DNA of 64,000 nt, taken from contig OX419757.1 of NCBI GenBank assembly GCA_948567375.1, forward strand, positions 42,594,001 through 42,658,000. The letters run 5' to 3'. The notes under the pieces were generated by a model, which saw only the letters and a list, made by a program, of their open reading frames with translations, ran no database searches and was not told the origin of the DNA. This document shows positions 22,067 to 32,739 of this stretch, one piece after another. The stretch is from Lunularia cruciata. Lineage: Eukaryota; Streptophyta; Marchantiopsida; Lunulariales; Lunulariaceae. The translations under genes and the position numbers were made by a program. The stretch's first letter is position 1. Each line of letters opens with the position of its first letter.

Positions 22067-24152
22067 AAACCCATCATGTATTGTAGCAAAATCTCCTTTA
22101 GAATTCTTGGAGAACTCCATTGTGAAGACGTATCCCAAATTACAACCATAACCACCAAGTGCCACCACCAAGTGCCACTAACAATTGAACACCACTCACG
22201 AATGTAACTTTAACTATGATAGCTACACTAGGGAAAATGGTAAACTATAACCTACCATAACAACACGCACTCTCATGTTTTGTAGGTCATCACCTCTAAC
22301 CTCATTAGAAAGAAACAAAATTAGTTTGACTAGTCATCAGTCCGACCTCACCTCCAAGAGCACCAATGCTCTAAACATCAAAGCACCTCACACAAGCATG
22401 GTGCACAAACAAGATGTAGAGAATAGATGGGGTCCAAACACAAGAAATCTCAACAATATACTTCCACTCACAAATAAAAATAAGGATGACTTTGCCACCA
22501 TTTGGCATTTGATATAATAAGAGTATCTATCTAATATTATACTACCAAGATCATCAAGAATAGGATCAAACAACTTCTCCTAGCAAAAGCTACATCAATA
22601 TAGATATGAGTCCATTGGTCCTTAGGACAACAAGTGAGGGTGTACTAGTTGGCTAGAGCACCAATCTATGAATCAAAGATCCAAGGTTGAACCCCTATTA
22701 CATAGAATACTAAACTATGGGCAAATTTTACCAAAGGACTACCAAAAAACCATTTAAACTAGTTAACCTCATGCTATTCTAAACTAGCTAGCTCTTTTAG
22801 GCTTTTGTAGTATCTCTACCTCACATTCAAATGCTTAGAAGTCTTTAATAGTTGAAATAAGATCTTTCTTCTTGCCAATTTGAACTTTCTCTAAATGAGC
22901 TAATCTTGAAAAACTTTGATTAGACTTACACTAACTTTGATAGACCTCTACTTTAGTTGGATGACCTCTAAATTGTCCACCAAATCCCAAATTGAGTCAA
23001 ATTGAAGAGATGTACACCTCCAAATCCCTAATTCAAGACGATATGTTCTCAAACTCATCCCAAATTGTCTACCTAAGATTGTCCTTGGCTTGTAAATTTT
23101 GACATATGATTTGAATTTTTCCACTCATGCTTAAATTTCACCACCATGGCCTCCAATTCCACTCTATTTTACTCAAATTGACACCCTAACTCAATTTCAT
23201 AGAATTGAAGTAGTTATACTATGCACCATCCGCCTAGTTATCAGCTTGATTGTCAATCTATAGCAATTCTACAATGCTTTTGCATACAATCAATTTCAAA
23301 GAAATTGATCAATGGTCAAAGGTACCAATGATCTCCCAAGCTTAGAAATACAATCAATACCTGCTCTTCTTGCACTTACTTTCCCATTGACTTTACTTCT
23401 ATGATATAATCAATTCAATTCACACTTGGATCAATAAGTCAACTCCCAACTCAAGGAATTGTCATCAAAAAGCTTTGATTACATAATAAAGCCATAGCTC
23501 TTCTAGCTCAAAGACTCCAAATGATGCTTGTTTGCCTTTTTCCACCATAACCAAGAACTTAAAGGCTCAACATCAAAGAAGTGAGCTCTTTAAAACTATG
23601 CTTTGAAAGTATATATCTCAAGACTTGACCTAGCACTCCAACCTTAATGGCACATTTGATGGTGCAAACATGTAACCAATGGTAGCTTTAATGGTGTGAT
23701 AAAATCTCTAACAAAAAATCTAGCCACCACTAAGTAGTCTTTGAGCAACTAAGGGTATAATTTTGATTGCCAAGACTAACACTCAATCATTCAAGCAAAC
23801 TAGCTTTGGTGTTGCAAATATTGTGATGTCCTAAATGCAAACCCAAAATATACTGCCATCCAAGATCAAAAGTGATAAGAGTGCAAAGTCTAAAGTTTGA
23901 TCATAGTGAAAAAAGGATTTTAGAATGGCAAATCAAGAGCATAAAACATCTTTGGTTTAAACTCTCTTTTTGATGCTCTAGCTCCCACACTATACTAAAA
24001 CTTGCACTCTCCAACATCATCCTCCTACTCAAGACTCTTCAAATTAAACATCTCTCTCTTTGTCTATCAATTCTATATACATCATAGCTCTCAAAAAGGA
24101 TAAGATCATAATCCACATGGCCAATCACCTAAATATACATAGATTGCTAACA
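22067..24152 (-). mobile_element. Family III LTR-like block of III-b
   Basis: No coding signal is visible. Parts match other family III pieces: 23480-23850 aligns in reverse with 41041-41400 and in the same sense with 5340-5590. The end at 23990-24140 aligns with 9480-9635, and 22067-22140 aligns in reverse with 32362-32430. Read on the minus strand the block would be a long (about 2.1 kb) 5' LTR preceding the family III gag. A decayed primer-binding site (TTGATATTAG) lies at about 21305-21315. Confidence 0.45.
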
Positions 24153-24204
24153 TGGCAATAGCTCAACGGTGTGATCCGTTATATATTCCACTCCAATAAT
24201 ATGG

Positions 24205-26295
24205 AGATAAACAACACTAAACTAAGTTTTCATTGGTTGTGTAACCATAATACCACATTGATAGTCAATACAAAATTAAAATCTTCCATCCTTCTTTGGT
24301 ATAAATAGTATTGGTCATCCGCACATGAATCTACCATATCATACAAAATCCGTCCATAACAACTTTGTCAATGTTGTTTGAAGCTCTTCTAACTCTTTTG
24401 GTGCAAGTTGATAGATTAGTCTACTCATTAAGTACTACCTTGCAATAGATTGATCTTGAAGTACATAGCTTGATCAAAGTGTAACCTCTTTGGAAGATCA
24501 TCTAGAAACACATCTTCAAACTTTTGAACCATTTTATCTATTACTACTTGTTGAGGCTACTTATCTTCATTATAATTTCCTTACACAATTGGTTTGATCT
24601 ACATAGAAGGAATAGGAATATCTTCCTCCAAAGCTTATTATACAACCACTATATTGATAAATTTCTCATCTTGGGATTGACTACTATTAGGTGTCTTCTT
24701 CAAAGGTGTCACACAACCTAAAATGTAAGTATTATCCTTAGATTGTACATAAATTTATCATCAAGTCCAATTAAATTGAAATTTATAACATTCAAGCCAA
24801 GGGAGAATTAAAATGATATTGTAGTGTAGGGGAGATACTATAAATCTCTTACACATTGAATACTCTTTCCAAATTTGAATATAAAAAGAGGTGAGGTATA
24901 AAATACATAACACTTTCTACCATTCTCCATCATTAATTTATAATCAAGTATTCATTTGATAAAAATATATAATTTCTTTGTTGATTATATAGATATGCAA
25001 TTTGTAAAACTTCCATTAATCAACTAAATCCTACAACTATAATGTTATATCATACCTTATAAGTGTATCCAACCTGTATAGGTCAAGCCTTCAATCCCAT
25101 TAGAACAAATCAAAATTCCAATAAATGACTCAATATCTCTTATTGGGATTCTTGGTTTTGTTGATACTCATTATCCAAGAACTCTATTTGGATCAAGATC
25201 ATCTATTTTTAGTTGAAAATTTAGCAATGCAATGTCCAATTTGGCAATAATATAAACAACCACCATTTTGTCTCAATACTTTCTTTCTTTGTAATCTTAA
25301 GTAGTCTCCATTGGATGGCATCAATCTCTATTGATGCCAACTTGTCCATTTGCATGTGATATGTTTGTAGATTTTTTGAAGGTCAAAGTCAAGTCCAAGT
25401 TGTGGCAACCAAGGAATCAAAGCACTCAAGCTATATAGCTTCTTCTAAGTGTTTGGGCTTGTATATAGTTATTTTTAATTTGGTGCATGATTTCAAGTCT
25501 CTCACAAACAAATTCAAAGCTCTACCTTCCAACATCTTTAGAATCTACATTACTGTATCTTGGAACTAAGTAATATAACTTCTCATAAAACAAACCTTCT
25601 TCAATTCTACCAATCTATCTCATGTGACTCATGCAACATTCATTACTTGGGATTGTCTAATTATTGCACTCTTGAATTATTTCTATGTTTAGAGTAGTAC
25701 AACAGATTGCTATTGAGTTTACTCTACTCAACATCACCACCATAGTTTTTCCATTCCGTCTAATTGGCTTCAAACTAAGAGAATCTATCTTTGTTTGTCT
25801 AAAAGATTTGTGACTTTAAATAATATTTTCAAACACAAAATTTTATATTACACTTGATAGATTATTGCTTTCAAATACCTTTAGCTTTGGAAATAAAACT
25901 CAATCTTCTCCATCATAAAATGCTACTCTCTTTACTTGCTTTTGTTATTGATTATCATAATTTCTTTCTCTCTTCTAACAACCCAATAAGGTGCTCAATC
26001 TATTATTGCATAATAACAATAACTTTGAGCATCACTACTATGACTACTACTCTACCAAACTATCCACTTGCAATTATCTACGGTAATGTGTAAGTGCAAC
26101 ACATCAACCATTCTTTGCAAGTTACAATTAGAAGGATCTATACTTCATTGGTCAAGTTGGTTATGTTCAAAAAAGTTTATCCAAAGTGTGAAATGATGCT
26201 TTGGTAGTACATGGAAATGGAAGTCCCAATGGTTTAGAGGACATTGATTTAGTGGTGCATAGGTTCCATCCATCTCATTCTTGCTTTGATACCAA
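24205..26295 (-). pseudogene. Family I copy I-b: gag, protease and start of reverse transcriptase
   Basis: The reverse complement aligns with I-a. 24205-24480 corresponds to the start of reverse transcriptase (29130-29350). 24480-24760 corresponds to the segment before it (28980-29110), followed by protease and gag up to 26290. All frames are full of stops. The rest of pol is missing: beyond 24205 the sequence changes to unrelated DNA just before the III-b LTR-like block. This is an older copy than I-a and I-c, judged by its many more substitutions. Confidence 0.7.
26282..26294 (-). promoter_or_regulatory. Primer-binding site of I-b
   Basis: On the minus strand TTGGTATCAAAGCA directly follows the LTR. 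It matches the 3' end complement of initiator-Met tRNA (TGGTATCAGAGC) with one change. Confidence 0.75.
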
Positions 26296-26790
26296 TGTAA
26301 AAGACCAAGTAGAGAAATAAGATAATGGAAGATTATAATGGAAGATCACATTGGAACTCTCACATCAAGAAAACTCAAAATGTCTAGCATGAGCTTGGAC
26401 TTTGATATTTATAGTGAAACAATATAAGGCTCTTGAGACACTTAAAAGGACAATTTATTTTTTAAGTGACCTTCTTGGAGTGCAAGCTAGTCAAGAAGTT
26501 TTCAAGAAAGCTTCCTTCTAGAAATTGCATACTTGGCTTATAAGCTAAGTTAATAATCAACTTAGTATATATGTTACCAACTCTTTGGAAAGTACCTAGA
26601 AACTTCACACCAAGAAGCTTCTTGAGTGCTTCTAGGATATTCTACAAAGAATCTTGAGTGCTTCTAGAATATTCTACAAAGAAACTTCCTAGATGCCTTT
26701 AGAATATTTTTATAATTTCTAGCTAAATTTGGTTTATTTTACTTACTTATTAGCTTGTACTAGTTTATCTTCTAACTCCATATTATAACA
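26296..26790 (-). repeat. Family I 5' LTR of I-b, 495 bp
   Basis: On the minus strand the block begins TGTTATAATATGGAGTT (at 26790) and ends TCTTTTACA (at 26296), next to the primer-binding site. It matches the I-a and I-c LTRs along its length, including the GCTCATGCTAGGCAT-like word downstream of the TATA box. It is longer than theirs, partly through a 32-bp tandem duplication at 26620-26683. Confidence 0.8.
26620..26683. repeat. 32-bp tandem duplication in the I-b LTR
   Basis: A unit beginning TCTTGAGTGCTTCTAG occurs at 26620-26651 and 26652-26683 with one base difference. It lies in the U3 part of the LTR, in the same zone where other family I LTRs amplify their heat-shock-like units. 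Confidence 0.85.
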
Positions 26791-26839
26791 ATTACAATGT
26801 TCTTCAAAATCCTAATTATATTTGGCTTGTTTTATTTAT

Positions 26840-26996
26840 CATGATATTAGTAGTGCCAAAGCTAGTTTACTTAGATGTTAGAATGGTAGTGTTGGCAGTC
26901 ATAATTATTTTGGCAGTTGCTCATGGACTACTTTTTTTTATTGGATTATATGTTAGGGCTATTGATCACATGATGGGAGTCACTATTACTTGCACT
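26840..26996 (+). repeat. Family III LTR-like fragment between two family I elements
   Basis: The segment aligns with 41041-41215 in the same orientation (shared words include TGGCAAC/GTCATAATTATTTTGGCA and TGCTCATGGACTACTT). It stops abruptly where the I-a LTR fragment begins at 26997. The family III sequence continues on the other side of I-a at 32362. Confidence 0.65.
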
Positions 26997-27152
26997 AGAG
27001 GAAGCTTCTTAAGAAGCTTCTCAAGGGCCTTGTATGCTACCTATAAATACCAAAGCCAAAGCTCATGCTAGGCATTCGGAGTTTTCCCTCATTCAAGTGT
27101 CCCAATGTGAGTTTCCATTCTCTTATTTCTCTCCTTGGTTTGGTCTTTTACA
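26997..27152 (+). repeat. Truncated 5' LTR of I-a (last 156 bp)
   Basis: It matches the last 156 bp of the 3' LTR (32206-32361), including CTATAAATACC and the TCTTTTACA end. The first 260 bp or so, with the heat-shock-like units, is missing. The element therefore cannot make normal LTR-driven transcripts. Confidence 0.9.
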
Positions 27153-27153
27153 T

Positions 27154-27165
27154 TGGTATTAGAGC
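27154..27165 (+). promoter_or_regulatory. Primer-binding site of I-a
   Basis: TGGTATTAGAGC follows the LTR after one base. It differs from the initiator-Met tRNA complement TGGTATCAGAGC at one C-to-T position. The same variant is present in I-c at 61051. Confidence 0.88.
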
Positions 27166-27423
27166 AGGAATGGGATGGATGGAATTTATGGACCACCAAA
27201 TCCACTTCCGCCAAACCATTAGGACTTTCATGTCCAGATATTACCAAAGCATCATTTCACACAATTCATCACCTCACGCTTTGGGCAGGATTTTCTACAT
27301 ATGATCATCGTGTCAAAGGAACCCTTGATACTTCTAGTTGTAACTTATGGAGAACGGTGGACGTGTTGTATCTAAGTGTTAATCAACTAGATAAATTGAG
27401 GGTAGTGGAAGAGAGTAGTAGCG

Positions 27424-28310
27424 ATGGCGGCAATACCTGATGTTATCCTTGCAATGCAACAACAAATTGAGCATCTTACTTGATTGTTGGATGAACGAGA
27501 CCAGCAATGACAAGAACAAATAGACAAAGCGCCAGTTCAAGATGGAGAAGATTGCATTTGATTTCCAAAACCCAAGGTGTTTGAAGGCAAGAATCTTCTA
27601 GGTACAGTGGAGAATTTTGTGTTTGACTGTGAACGTTACTTTGAAGCCACCAATCTTCAAGACGAGCGGAAACAAATTCTCTTCGCTTCTAGCCAGTTGG
27701 ATGGCGTGGCAAAACTTTGGTGGCGATTCTGAGTAGAAAGAGCTAAACGACAAATTGTTACACCAATTTTGACATGGGCGGAATTCAAAGATGCAATACT
27801 TGGTCGATTTCAAACTATAAATGCCACCCAAGCTACACGAGATAAATTGGCAAAGTTGAGGCATATTGGCTCAGTGAGAAGCTACATCACACAATTTCAG
27901 AATATCATCATGCAAATTCCAGATATCCAAGAAGGTGAAGTTCTGGATTGATTTGTACGAGGATTGAAGTCACGAACTAGATTGGAGGTGACCATGCGAG
28001 AGCCACAGAACATAGAAGAAGCCATGCAATTGGCTGAGCGTTTTGATTCCTTAGTTGCGACAACTTGGTCTTGACCTCGACCTACACAAAACCTACTAGT
28101 ACCACGAGTGGAAGACCTGGTACCAATGGAGATTGATGCTATCCAACAAAGACCACTTGGCACAACAGATAGAGAAAGATTACAACAAAATGGAGGTTGC
28201 TTTTATTGTCGCCAAGTTAGACATCGCATTGCTGAATGTCCACTTAGGAATGGGCGACCTTGACAAGTTACCTAGATGGAGTTTGTGGAACAAAATGATC
28301 AAGGAAACAA
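27424..28310 (+). pseudogene. Family I gag with CCHC knuckle
   Basis: From ATG at 27424 (MAAIPDVILAMQQQ) one frame covers the retrotransposon gag core: FPKPKVFEG, QLDGVAKLWW, WAEFKDAILGRFQ, and QNIIMQIPDIQEGEV. It continues to a zinc knuckle C-FY-C-RQVR-H-RIAE-C at 28198-28239, where the usual Gly before His is Arg. In-frame TGA stops follow HLT, precede FPKPK, follow WWRF and follow EVLD. Most sit where I-c has, or would have, CGA or CAA. The downstream protease is in another frame, with the shift between about 28250 and 28310. Confidence 0.85.
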
Positions 28311-28334
28311 AGAATCCTAGTAGGAGATTTTGAG

Positions 28335-28742
28335 CCACCTACTGGGAGCTTGATTAGTTCCAATGGGATTGAAGGCTCGACCTATGCAAGTTTGCTTCAC
28401 TTGTAAGGTATGATATCTAATCAGGGTTGCAGGATTTTGGTTGATTTTGGAAGTTCAAAGAATTGTATATCTATGCAAGTAGCAAAGGAATTGGGTATTC
28501 CTATCAAGCCAATGATTGGAAGTAGTTTTATGATGGTGGATGGTAGAAAAGGTTTTGCATTCCGCACCTCGCATCCTATTACCTTCAAGATTGGGAAGGA
28601 GTATTTGGAGTGTATGAGGTTTTTGATGGCACCTCTACACTATGATATCATTTTGGGTCTACCTTGGCTTGAACGTCATAAGGTTCAATTTGATTGGACT
28701 CGACATCAAATTCAAGTACAACACCAAGGTAGGAATTTCTGA
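28335..28742 (+). pseudogene. Family I aspartic protease
   Basis: The frame reads SLISSNGIEGSTYASLLHL, a TAA, then RILVDFGSSKNCISMQ and YDIILGLPWLERHKVQFDW, the retropepsin flap and hallmark end. The active-site triad is D-F-G at 28443-28451 rather than D-S/T-G. I-c has the same D-F-G (62340). The frame ends at TGA 28740-28742 after GRNF, a stop shared with I-c. Confidence 0.8.
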
Positions 28743-28787
28743 TTAGGTTGTTTGGAACCTCTGAGTAAGGCACCTAAGAATAGTCAG

Positions 28788-28967
28788 TCCCAAGATGGGA
28801 AGTTTGTTGAGAAGGTAGCCATAGAGCAAATCTGGAAGGGAGATGAGTTCCAAGATGGGAAGTTTGCCAAGAAGGCAACCATGGAGCAAGCTTGGAGGAG
28901 AGATGAGTCCCTAGAAGGGAAGTTTGTTAATGAAGCAGCCATAGAGCAAGCGTTGGAGGAAGATAAG
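28788..28967 (+). repeat. Three tandem 60-bp units encoding a 20-residue repeat
   Basis: Units begin at 28788, 28848 and 28908. Each encodes SQDGKF / FQDGKF / SLEGKF followed by a charged helix-like segment with IEQ/MEQ and ending DE or DK. They form a linker between protease and reverse transcriptase in the pol frame. I-c keeps fewer units (62700-62850) with an extra short duplication, so the number varies between copies. Confidence 0.9.
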
Positions 28968-29039
28968 TCTATATTTGCGGTGTGGATCAAGCCGATTGCA
29001 CAAGAACAATCTAAGGAGGGCCAGGTGCCGCATCAAGCA

Positions 29040-29960
29040 ACGGTTGATCGGATAGTTCAAGAGTTTGCATATGTGTTTCCGGATGATCTGCCAAAGGGAT
29101 TACCCTCTGATCGAGGTATGCCCTTCAAGATTGTGTTATTGCCAGGGAGTACTCCAATGAGTAGACCAATCTATTGGCTCTCACCAAAGGAGTTGGAGGA
29201 GTTGCAAACAACACTTATAGAGTTGTTGAGAAGGATTTCATACGACATAGTACCTCTCCATGGGGAGCACCAGTACTATTTGTTCCAAAGAAGGATGGAG
29301 GACTTCGTTTCTGTATTGATTATCGTGGGCTCAATAAGCAAACCGTGAAGAATGCATATCCCTTGCCTCGGATTGATGACCTGCTTGATCAATTAAGTGG
29401 AGCACGCTACTTTTCCAAGCTAGATCTTCGTAATGGCTATTGGCAAATTCCTATTGAAAGAGAGGATGTGCAAAAGATTACCTTTCGTACAAGGTATGGA
29501 CATTTTGAGTGGAGAGTTCTACCTTTTGGACTCACTAATGCTCCAGCAGTCTTCATGGATCAGATGCATCGCGTGTTGGAGGGACTATTGGATTAGTTTG
29601 TGGTAGTGTTCTTAGATGATATCTTGATCTATAGTAGGACAGAGGCAGAACACAAGAATCATGTGCGAGAAGTCCTAAGACGACTACAACAGTGGAAATT
29701 TTATTGCAAGAAGTCAAAGTGTGCTTTTTGGCAGAAGGAGGTTACCTTCTTGGGTCATAAGATCTCATCAGAGGGGATCAAGATGGAAGAAGAGAAGATC
29801 AAGGCCATTACTGATTGGCCTACCCCGAACGATGCTACCGAAGTACAAGCATTCAATGGATCGGCCAGTTTTTACCGATGGTTCATCCACTATTATGCTC
29901 ATGTGGTTGCACCATTGACTGACCTCTTGGGAAAGAACTCGAGCTTCCAATAGACCACCA
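29040..29960 (+). pseudogene. Family I reverse transcriptase
   Basis: The domain starts with FPDDLPKGLPSDRGMPFKI and [14 protein letters not shown] one-base loss near 29230 shifts the frame, which resumes with [20 protein letters not shown]. It continues with [49 protein letters not shown] and the active site FLDD (29609-29620). A TAG at 29594-29596 stands where Gln is expected, and another at about 29950 where Trp is expected. The connection has KKSKCAFWQKEVTFLGH and SFYRWFIHYY. The catalytic Asp pair is intact. Confidence 0.92.
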
Positions 29961-30480
29961 AGCATGAAGATGCATTCCAAAAGTTAAAGCATATGGTGTC
30001 TTCAAGACCTATTCTTCAACCATATGATCCTCAACTACCTTGTGTGGTTGATTTTGATGCTTCTAACTTTGCAATTGGAGCTGTGTTGCAACAAGAATTT
30101 CCAGATGGACTACATCCTATTGCCTTTGTGTCTGCCGACTAAATATAGCTGAAAGAAATTACTCTACTCGAGATCGGGAACAACTTGCAATGGTATATGC
30201 CACCAAGGTATGGAGGCATTATCTCTTGGGGAAACAAGTGATCATGCAAACTGATCACAAGCCATTGTTGCAGACCTTACACCTAGAGCACATGAAGAGT
30301 CGACATCATGGATGGGAAGAGCAACTCCAATTGTTCGACATCAAACTTGAGTACAAACTAGGTCGGTTCCATGTCATCCCTGATGCTCTATCACAACGAC
30401 CTGATTTGAAGTCTCTTCCTCTTATCACGGCAACAATTACAACGGTGTCAATTGATCCCAAGATTCATAACAAGTTTTGG
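29960..30480 (+). pseudogene. Family I RNase H
   Basis: Readable parts are TKHEDAFQKLKHMV, VVDFDASNFAIGAVLQQEF with the first catalytic Asp, IMQTDHKPLLQTLH, and FHVIPDALSQRPD at the end. A frameshift near 30132 and stops separate the first part from the ORF that opens at 30190. RNase H removes the RNA strand during cDNA synthesis. Confidence 0.85.
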
Positions 30481-31995
30481 TTAGCTCTACACCAAGATCT
30501 CTTCTTCCAAATGGTACATGGTTGGCTAACAACATGTGACAAGGAGTACAACACCTTCTCCTTCAAGGAATGCCTTCTATTCCATGCGGACCAAATCTAT
30601 GTTCCAGCCAAAGGTGATCTTCGACTTGTGTGCCTTCAAGAAGCCCATGATTTACCCATCGCTGGTCACATGGGGGTGGACAAGACCTTGGGTACCCTCC
30701 AACGTCAATGGTGGTGGCCCAACATGACACGGGATGTTCAAGAATTTTTCTGATCGTGTGAGAGCTGCCAACGTAACAAGGCCAGCAACCAGAAGCCGGG
30801 TGGACTCCTTCAACCGCTTGTTGTTCCATCAGCTCGTTGGGAGCATATGAGCTTGGATCTCATCACATCCTTGCTAAAGACAAAACAAGGACACACCGCC
30901 ATCGTGGTATTTGTGGATAAGCTTAGTAAGCAAATCCACTTGGTACCAACCTGTGATACCGTGGATGCTCCAACCTTAGCGCAAATCTACTTTGACAATG
31001 TCTTCAAGCATCAAGGAATGCCATGCATACTCATCTCCGACCGTGATCCTTGCTTTACCGAGAAGTTTTGGCAAGCACTCTTTCAGATACTCGGCACCAA
31101 GCTTGCTTTGTCCACGGCCTTTCATCCTCAAACTGATGGACAAACTGAACATGCCAATCGTACATTGGAGGATATGTTGCGTACCTTTGTCAATGTCTAC
31201 CATACCAATTGGGATGAATGTCTTGCCACTGCCGAATTTGCCTACAACAATTCCAAACAGGCAAGCACCGGATTCTCTCTTTTCTTTCTCAATTTAGGCC
31301 AAGATCCACTTGTTCCAGATTCTCTTCTTGCTCCCCCTCCATCTCAGGTTCCTCATACTTCCACATTCTTGACCATTATATCCCAATCTCTCCAACAAGC
31401 CAAGTCTCACCTCCTTGTTGCTCAGAATCGCCAAAAACAATATGTGGACCACCATTGTCGAGATCTCACCTTTGAAGTCAGTGATAAAGTCATGCTATCC
31501 TCTAGTAACCTCCCTCTCCCACTTGATACCCAAGTTCGTAAATTTGCCCCTAATTGGATAGGACCCTTTGATATCACCCAAATTGTCTCTCCTATTGCTT
31601 ATCATCTTGCCTTGCCTTGTCACATGCGTATCCATCCTGTCTTTCATGTTTCCAAGTTGAAACCCTTTGTTCCTAACCCCTCTTCCTTTTCCTCTCGAGA
31701 CCAACCTCTCCCTCTTCCTATCCCTATCAATGATCATGAGGAGTACGAAGTTGATTGTATCCTTGCGTGTCGCCACATTCAACGAGGCCATTGCCAACAT
31801 ACGGAGTACAAGGTCCTTTGGAAAGGGTATCCCCATCATGATGCCACTTGGGAATCTCTTTCTCACCTCCACAATGCACAGATGGCCATCCAAGAATTCG
31901 AAGCTTCACTGGTGACGAGGACGTCACCAACTAGCGGCGGGGAATATATAACAATATGGAGTTTAGCAACGAAGTCAGTCAGGCTCACGAAGTAA
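30480..31995 (+). pseudogene. Family I integrase with chromodomain
   Basis: The zinc-binding start is H-x5-H in HDLPIAGHMG and C-x2-C in CESCQRNK, with a TGA (30751-30753) just before the latter. From 30847 the frame is open for 382 codons. Catalytic residues are Asp in SLDLITSLL, Asp in LISDRDPCF and Glu in TEHANRTLEDM. The C-terminus has VSDKVMLSS, HMRIHPVFHVSKLK and a chromodomain (EYEVDCILACRHIQ, YKVLWKGYPHHDATWE). The ORF ends at 31993-31995, inside the 3' LTR that starts at 31947. The catalytic triad is complete, so only the upstream stop and the missing promoter disable it. Confidence 0.93.
31936..31946 (+). promoter_or_regulatory. Polypurine tract of I-a
   Basis: GGCGGGGAATA lies directly before the 3' LTR. 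I-c has GGCAAGGGAATA at the same place (63758-63769). Confidence 0.7.
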
Positions 31996-32089
31996 CACAT
32001 AAGACAAAATTAGCCTAGAATATTCCAGAAGCATCTAGGAAGCTTCTTGGTTAGCTTAGCTTGCACCTTAAGTAAGTAGCTTCTAGAAG

Positions 32090-32107
32090 GAAGCTTCTAG
32101 AAGCTTC
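32090..32107. promoter_or_regulatory. Heat-shock-element-like array in the I-a 3' LTR
   Basis: The sequence is GAA-GC-TTC-TA-GAA-GC-TTC, four alternating pentamers of the nGAAn/nTTCn type with perfect spacing. Trimeric heat-shock factors bind such arrays. Weaker copies (GAAGCTTC, TTCTAGAA) recur over 32040-32225. It lies about 145 bp upstream of the TATA box. Confidence 0.7.
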
Positions 32108-32249
32108 CAACTAGCTTAGCTTGCACGCCAAGTAGGCGGCTTCTAGAAGGAAGCTTCTTGAGAAGCTTCTTAGTTAACTTGGCTTGCACTCTAAGAAAGC
32201 GGCTTGAGGAAGCTTCTTGAGAAGCCTCTCAAGGGCCTTGTATGCTACC

Positions 32250-32257
32250 TATAAATA
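32250..32257 (+). promoter_or_regulatory. TATA box of the I-a 3' LTR
   Basis: TATAAATA lies in the context GCTACCTATAAATACC. It is conserved at 27042-27049 and 60938-60945, which marks the U3/R promoter of family I. Confidence 0.75.
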
Positions 32258-32739
32258 CCAAAGCCAAAGCTCATGCTAGGCATTTGGAGTTTTCTCTCAT
32301 TCAAGTGTTCCAATGTGAGTTTCCATTCTCTTATTTCTCTCCTTGGTTTCGGTCTTTTACACATTGTCACAATGGAGTTCTTTGGGGATTCTAGAGTAAA
32401 TATTGTTGTAATACACAACAAGTTTACACAAAGTGGTGCTTGATATTAGCATATATATCAAGTCATAGTAAGAGAGTAGATTGATATAGATGTTGATTTA
32501 GTTGAGAGTCCAATTGGTGTGTTTGAACCATTATTATGGGATATAGACTAGATTTATGGGGCCTCCAAAAGCCCAAACTCTACTTTGGTACAATGAGTAC
32601 CATCCAAGAGTTTGATAGCTGGTGGGTGATTTGTAATAAATATGAAACTCAACTTAACCACACCCTTCACAGTATGGAAGTTATTGTTCAAGCACTTAGA
32701 GGATCCATTGATATATGACTATCATGAGTTTAATATAGC

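Larger units (their letters stand above)
26997..32361 (+). mobile_element. Family I chromovirus I-a, near full length but inactive
   Basis: The order is a truncated 5' LTR, primer-binding site, gag with CCHC knuckle, protease, a repeated linker, reverse transcriptase, RNase H, integrase with chromodomain, polypurine tract and a 415-bp 3' LTR. This order and the tRNA-iMet primer site are typical of plant chromoviruses. Gag holds several TGA stops, and pol has at least two frameshifts (near 29230 and 30132) plus stops. Family III DNA flanks both sides. It is the best preserved element of the window. Confidence 0.92.
31947..32361 (+). repeat. 3' LTR of I-a, 415 bp
   Basis: It begins TATAACAATATGG (a decayed TGTAACA) and ends GGTCTTTTACA. 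The U3 part holds three tandem diverged units of about 60 bp, each with GCTTAGCTTGCAC and GAAGCTTC words. A TATAAATA box lies at 32250-32257. The LTR of I-c (60624-61049) matches it throughout. Family III DNA follows immediately. Confidence 0.93.

Noticed and set aside
31495-31893. 132-codon minus ORF
   Set aside because: It lies antisense to the I-a integrase C-terminus and chromodomain, which are clearly coding on the plus strand.
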